Positions 15,464 to 18,904 of a stretch of DNA of 18,904 bases are shown in pieces; position 1 is the first letter of the stretch; each line of letters starts with the position of its first letter. Under the pieces are notes generated by a model. The model saw only the letters and a list, made by a program, of their open reading frames with translations. It did not search any database and had not been told where the DNA came from. The position numbers were made by a program, and so were the translations under genes. The DNA is from Paracoccaceae bacterium (lineage in GTDB: Bacteria; Pseudomonadota; Alphaproteobacteria; Rhodobacterales; Rhodobacteraceae). The stretch is from positions 1 through 18,904 of the forward strand of contig JALQUQ010000010.1 in the NCBI GenBank assembly GCA_023263735.1, read 5' to 3'.

Positions 15464-16158
15464 TTGGTGAGCAACAGATAGGCGTTTTGCGCGCGCCCCG
15501 GGTTTTTCACCAAAACCTTGAAATGCCCATTCACAGCCGGGACAAAGGCGCAAAAAGCGATGTCCTGCGGCGCGCTTTCCCTGCACACCTCCTGCCCTTG
15601 GTCGTCGATGATCCGCAGGTCCAGATTGCCGCCACCATCGCCGATCACCGCAATTTCGGTATAGGCCCCGCCATAAAGGGGCAGGGTCCAGATATCGGTC
15701 TGATCCGGGGCAAGTTTGGCGTTATATGAGACCGCGATATCGGTGCGGCCATTGGCCCCCGCCTCCTCTGCCCGGTCGATCAGCGTCAGGGCTGTGTCGT
15801 CGCCTTTGGCCAGATCTCGCGCGGTGGCCAGCATGTCGGTCACGCTGATCGGACCGGCGGCCCCGGACCCAATCTCGACCTGAGCCGCGATCCCTTCGGT
15901 CACCTTTGTCAGCGGGGGGCCGGGAACTTGGGGAACCGCTGCGGCCAAATGCGCCGCGGCCATCACGGTCAGACCGTCCTGATCGGCGATGCCCCGGGCA
16001 AACAGCATATGGGCCAACCACAGCCGCGCGACCGGCGAGGGATAAGCGGGCGCAAGCGCATCGACATTTGGAACCGGCGTGTCCTGCCCAAAGGCCAAGC
16101 CGGGAAGACTTGCCACGAACAGGGAAAACACGTGGCAAAGGCGCAGGACTACGGGCAT
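15460..16158 (-). CDS. Exported protein with PPC-like C-terminal domain, function unknown
   Basis: I do not recognise a named family for this 232-residue protein. It starts with a clear signal peptide (about residues 1-24, cleavage near LAFG-QDTPV), so it should be periplasmic or secreted. The middle (about 35-125) is Ala-rich and helical. The last 90 residues, with WTLPLYGGAYTEIAVIGDGG, LDLRIIDDQGQEVC and FVPAVNGHFKVLVKNPG, look like a beta-sandwich similar to pre-peptidase C-terminal (PPC) domains, which often aid secretion or binding. Two cysteines (in EVCRES and IAFCAF) could form a disulphide. No good Shine-Dalgarno precedes the ATG. It is divergent from argE, and its stop shares four bases with the tag stop. 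Confidence 0.82.
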   Translation of the reverse strand: MPVVLRLCHVFSLFVASLPGLAFGQDTPVPNVDALAPAYPSPVARLWLAHMLFARGIADQDGLTVMAAAHLAAAVPQVPGPPLTKVTEGIAAQVEIGSGAAGPISVTDMLATARDLAKGDDTALTLIDRAEEAGANGRTDIAVSYNAKLAPDQTDIWTLPLYGGAYTEIAVIGDGGGNLDLRIIDDQGQEVCRESAPQDIAFCAFVPAVNGHFKVLVKNPGRAQNAYLLLTN

Positions 16159-16264
16159 AGATCACACAATTCGGTCAAAGACTTCGTCAAAAAAAGCGTT
16201 GCGTCCCTGGAACCAAGGGTTCAGGTCCGCGCCGACCGGAAATAAGGGCCGGGCAAGGCAGCAT

Positions 16265-16293
16265 TTGCACAAATTCGGAAAAGCGGCAATAAC
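16265..16293 (+). promoter_or_regulatory. Candidate promoter for argE-mnmH
   Basis: TTGCAC (16265-16270), a 17-base spacer and AATAAC (16288-16293, four of six matches) form a weak sigma-70-like pair in the gap between divergent starts. It would start transcription near 16300, just ahead of the hairpins at the argE start. Confidence 0.35.
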
Positions 16294-16304
16294 CAGCGCG
16301 GAAC

Positions 16305-16322
16305 GCCCCTGCCGGGGCAGGG
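16305..16322 (+). promoter_or_regulatory. Competing hairpins overlapping the argE ribosome-binding site
   Basis: GCCCC (16305-16309) can pair with GGGGC (16314-16318), or CCCTGCC (16307-16313) with GGCAGGG (16316-16322). The two folds exclude each other, and the second buries the AGGG (16319-16322) that is the only Shine-Dalgarno candidate for argE. This could modulate translation, though in GC-rich DNA it may be fortuitous. Confidence 0.3.
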
Positions 16323-16324
16323 AT

Positions 16325-17488
16325 ATGCAGACCATGCAGACGACCGAAATTCTGGAGCGACTGATCGCCTTTGATACGGTCAGCTCTCGTCCCAACCGGG
16401 CCCTGATGGATTGGGTGGCCGATCTGTTGCGGCAGGCGGGATTGACGCCCCAGTTGATCGCCGATGCCACCGGGGCCAAGGCCAATCTTTACGTGACCGT
16501 CGGGCCGCAGGATCGCAGTGGCGTTCTGTTGTCGGGGCATACCGATGTCGTGCCGATCGACGGGCAGGCATGGACCGTGCCGCCCTTTGCGCTGACCCGG
16601 CAGGGGGGGCGGCTCTATGGGCGCGGCACGACGGATATGAAGGGGTTTTGCGCCTCGGCTTTGGCGGCGGTGTTGGCGGCAAGCCAGCGTCCGTTGCGGA
16701 CACCGCTGCATCTGGCGCTGTCCTATGATGAAGAGGTGGGATGCCAAGGTGTGCGGTCGCTGATCGACATGCTGGAGCTAGCGCCGTTTCGCCCCGCCAT
16801 GTGCATCGTGGGCGAGCCGACATCCATGGCCGTGGCCACCGGACACAAGGGCAAGGTTGCCCTGCGCGCCATCTGCACGGGCCGCGAAGGGCATTCCGCC
16901 TTGGCGCCCCTGTCGCTCAACGCGCTGCATCTGGCGGCGGATTTCCTGAACGCCCTGCGGGCCACGCAAGCCCGGATCGTGGAGGGTGGGCCAAAAGATT
17001 GGGATTATGACGTGCCCTATACCACGGTCCATGCGGGCAAGATGTCGGGTGGGGTACAGGTCAATATCGTGCCCAACCATGCCACAATCGATTTCGAAAT
17101 CCGATCGCTCGCCCAAGATGACCCTGGGTCGGTGATTGACCTCTTGCGTCAGGCGGCGGCGGATATCGTGGCCCCTTTGCGCGCGGATTTCCCCGAAGCA
17201 GACATCCAGATCGAACGCCTGTGGGATTATCCCGGCCTAGGCACCCCCGGTTCCGCCAATGTCGTGAATTTTGTCAAAGCGCTGACCGGGGCCAATGGAA
17301 CGATCAAGGTGGCCTATGGCACCGAAGGCGGGCTGTTTTCGCAGCGATTGGGCATTCCAACCGTGATCTGTGGGCCCGGCAGCATGGCCCAAGGGCACAA
17401 GCCCGATGAATTCATAACCGAAGATCAATTGGCGCGCTGCGACAGCATGCTGACCCGCCTGATCGAACGACTGGAGGCCGGACTCTGA
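16325..17488 (+). CDS. argE: Acetylornithine deacetylase (M20 family)
   Basis: ArgE hydrolyses N-acetylornithine to ornithine in arginine synthesis. The 387-residue cytoplasmic protein shows the M20 metallohydrolase pattern: the metal His in SGHTDVVPIDGQ, the bridging Asp in GRGTTDMKGF, the catalytic Glu pair in YDEEVGCQG, the Glu in IVGEPTSM, and the C-terminal metal His in AQGHKPDEF. GKMSGGVQVNIVPNHA is the dimerisation-domain segment typical of ArgE. DapE-type deacylases are related, but the overall pattern favours ArgE. Start is uncertain between the ATG at 16325 and one at 16334; AGGG lies 2 and 11 bases upstream of these. The stop overlaps the mnmH start (TGATG). Confidence 0.92.
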   Translation: MQTMQTTEILERLIAFDTVSSRPNRALMDWVADLLRQAGLTPQLIADATGAKANLYVTVGPQDRSGVLLSGHTDVVPIDGQAWTVPPFALTRQGGRLYGRGTTDMKGFCASALAAVLAASQRPLRTPLHLALSYDEEVGCQGVRSLIDMLELAPFRPAMCIVGEPTSMAVATGHKGKVALRAICTGREGHSALAPLSLNALHLAADFLNALRATQARIVEGGPKDWDYDVPYTTVHAGKMSGGVQVNIVPNHATIDFEIRSLAQDDPGSVIDLLRQAAADIVAPLRADFPEADIQIERLWDYPGLGTPGSANVVNFVKALTGANGTIKVAYGTEGGLFSQRLGIPTVICGPGSMAQGHKPDEFITEDQLARCDSMLTRLIERLEAGL

Positions 17489-18543
17489 TGCCGATTGAAC
17501 TGAAATCGCTGGCGGATGTTCTGGCACTTGATTTCGATGACATCATCGATGTGCGCGCGCCCGCCGAATATGCCGAAGATCACATGCCTTCGGCGATTAG
17601 TCTGCCGGTTCTGGATGATGCCGAGCGCGCCCGCGTGGGAACGATCTATAAACAGGTGTCGCCCTTTGATGCGCGCAAGATCGGGGCGGCGCTGGTGTCA
17701 CGAAATGCGGCCAAGCACCTTGAGGGGCCCTTGGCGGGCAAACCCGGTGGATGGCGGCCCTTGGTCTATTGTTGGCGCGGGGGGCAGCGGTCGGGCAGTT
17801 TCTCGATCATCTTGCAGCAGGTGGGCTGGCGGGCCGAGACGATCAAGGGCGGGTACAAGGCTTGGCGGCATCTGGTGGTGGATTCGCTGTACGATGACCC
17901 CTTTCCCGCGCGGATGGTGGTGCTGGATGGCAATACCGGTTCGGCCAAGACCGATGTCTTGAAACGGCTGCCCGCAAGGGGGGTGCAGGTGGTCGACCTT
18001 GAGGGGCTGGCCAATCATCGCGGATCGTTGTTCGGGTCCATGGGCGATCAACCCAGCCAAAAGGCATTCGAGGGGCGGCTGGCGCTTGCAATCGCGGGGC
18101 TTGACCCGCAAAAGCCCGTGGTGGTCGAGGCGGAAAGTTCCAAGATCGGCAATTGCCGGCTGGCGCCGCGCATCTGGCGCGAAATGGTGGTGGCCCCGCG
18201 CGTGGTGATTGACGCGCCGCGCCGCGCACGGGCGGATTATCTGACGCGGGCCTATGCCGATCTGACCGGTGATGTCGCGCGGCTGGATGAGGTGATCCAA
18301 CGGCTGAAACCCCTGCACGCAGCCGAGGTGATTGGCGCGTGGCGGGAAATGGCGTCTTCTGGGGCCTTTGCCGATCTGGCGGACAGCTTGATGGAGCGTC
18401 ACTACGACCCCCGCTATTCCAAACACCGGGCAAGGATGGACGTTCCCCACACCAGCGTCGAGGCGGGGGATCTGTCTGAATCCGCTCTGGATGATTTGGC
18501 AGATCGGGTGGCGGAGGCGGCTTTCGCCGCACTCCACCGATAA
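17488..18543 (+). CDS. mnmH: tRNA 2-selenouridine synthase
   Basis: MnmH (SelU, YbbB) converts 2-thiouridine at the wobble position of certain tRNAs to 2-selenouridine using selenophosphate, through a geranylated intermediate. The 351-residue protein has an N-terminal rhodanese domain (about 1-130) with the catalytic Cys C95 in YCWRGGQRSGS, preceded by IIDVRAPAEYAEDH. A C-terminal P-loop domain carries GNTGSAKT (148-155), and EAESSKIG follows. It begins inside the argE stop, so the two are probably translated together although their pathways are unrelated. The selenophosphate synthase gene selD is not in the window. The stop is two bases from the stop of the convergent aldehyde dehydrogenase, with no visible terminator. 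Confidence 0.94.
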   Translation: MPIELKSLADVLALDFDDIIDVRAPAEYAEDHMPSAISLPVLDDAERARVGTIYKQVSPFDARKIGAALVSRNAAKHLEGPLAGKPGGWRPLVYCWRGGQRSGSFSIILQQVGWRAETIKGGYKAWRHLVVDSLYDDPFPARMVVLDGNTGSAKTDVLKRLPARGVQVVDLEGLANHRGSLFGSMGDQPSQKAFEGRLALAIAGLDPQKPVVVEAESSKIGNCRLAPRIWREMVVAPRVVIDAPRRARADYLTRAYADLTGDVARLDEVIQRLKPLHAAEVIGAWREMASSGAFADLADSLMERHYDPRYSKHRARMDVPHTSVEAGDLSESALDDLADRVAEAAFAALHR

Positions 18544-18545
18544 GA

Positions 18546-18904
18546 TCAGGCCCCAAACGGCGCGAGGGCGGCGGGCATGTTCTGATAGGCGACCGGGCGC
18601 AGCCAACGCCGGATCGACAGGGTGCCCACGCTGGTGGCGCCAAAGTTGGTGCTGGCCGGATAGGGGCCGCCGTGAACCATGGCGTCGCAAACCTCGACCC
18701 CGGTGGGGAAGCCGTTGGCCAGCACACGGCCCGCCTTGCGTTCCAGAATGGGCATCAGACTGCGGGCCAGATCGGTGTCGTCGTCATCCAGATGCAGGGT
18801 GCAGGTCAGTTGGCCCTGCAAGCTGCGGGCCAGATCGCGCATTTCGGCGGTATGGCGGACCCGAACGATCAGACCCAGCGGGCCAAACACCTCTTCGGCC
18901 AACA
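18546..18904 (-). CDS. Aldehyde dehydrogenase, ketoglutarate-semialdehyde type (partial, N-terminus beyond right edge)
   Basis: Only the last 119 or so residues are in the window; the reading frame is open to the right edge. The segment EEVFGPLGLIVRV matches the conserved aldehyde dehydrogenase E-x-FGP motif. The final part, VHGGPYPASTNFGATSVGTLSIRRWLRPVAYQNMP, is characteristic of the alpha-ketoglutarate semialdehyde (2,5-dioxopentanoate) dehydrogenase branch used in pentose and sugar-acid breakdown. The catalytic Cys and cofactor site lie outside. The exact substrate is inferred from this tail alone. Confidence 0.9.
   Translation of the reverse strand, partial: LAEEVFGPLGLIVRVRHTAEMRDLARSLQGQLTCTLHLDDDDTDLARSLMPILERKAGRVLANGFPTGVEVCDAMVHGGPYPASTNFGATSVGTLSIRRWLRPVAYQNMPAALAPFGA

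Noticed and set aside
1..18904. Mobile element, prophage, CRISPR array, defence island, or tRNA/rRNA gene
   Set aside because: No transposase, integrase, repeat-spacer array, direct repeats flanking an insert, or structural RNA was seen, and composition looks even across the window.

Overview
This window looks like ordinary chromosomal backbone of a high-GC alphaproteobacterium, most likely of the Rhodobacteraceae (Rhodobacter/Paracoccus group). That placement rests on my recognition of family sequences and neighbourhoods: ETF-ubiquinone oxidoreductase, a TPR protein just upstream of ispE, a phaA-phaB pair, a DUF2007 protein fused by overlap to a TrmN6-type methyltransferase, and a long-chain polyprenyl synthase. 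I could not run a database search. I see no mobile element, prophage gene, CRISPR array, tRNA or rRNA. Genes are tightly packed and no gene-free stretch exceeds about 250 bases.

Layout. Bases 1-789 (minus) hold the first 263 codons of a DmdC-like acyl-CoA dehydrogenase that runs off the left edge. Divergent from it is a Sua5-type threonylcarbamoyl-AMP synthase (897-1868). It converges on a small minus-strand unit, greA followed by an unnamed two-helix membrane protein (3479 down to 1958). Two back-to-back AT-rich palindromes fill the convergent gap. Divergent from greA is a plus-strand run: ETF-ubiquinone oxidoreductase, a DUF1493 acyl-carrier-like membrane protein, a secreted TPR protein and ispE (3731-8448). 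A polyprenyl diphosphate synthase faces this run. The next plus-strand group is DUF2007, the methyltransferase and a small DUF465/YdcH protein (9516-10759).

The right half starts with four minus-strand genes: an EAL-domain protein, phaA, phaB (with a clear intrinsic terminator) and a YddG-like DMT exporter (14773 down to 10737). DNA-3-methyladenine glycosylase I (tag) diverges from the EAL gene and meets an exported protein of unknown function tail to tail. Then come argE and mnmH, joined by a stop/start overlap. The C-terminus of a ketoglutarate-semialdehyde-type aldehyde dehydrogenase enters from the right edge.

How the genes fit together. Acyl-CoA dehydrogenase and ETF-ubiquinone oxidoreductase are linked steps feeding electrons from acyl-CoA oxidation to the quinone pool, while ispE (isoprenoid precursor) and the polyprenyl synthase serve quinone side-chain synthesis. 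PhaA and PhaB make (R)-3-hydroxybutyryl-CoA for polyhydroxybutyrate. Sua5, the methyltransferase and MnmH all modify tRNA. These links are metabolic and do not imply co-regulation.

The most interesting signals are non-coding or small. They are a terminator-like hairpin with a U-rich tail in the greA leader, the twin palindromes at 1892-1937, a DUF1493 protein overlapping ETF-QO, hairpins between phaA and phaB, and competing hairpins at the argE start. I found nothing I would call a new defence or mobile system.
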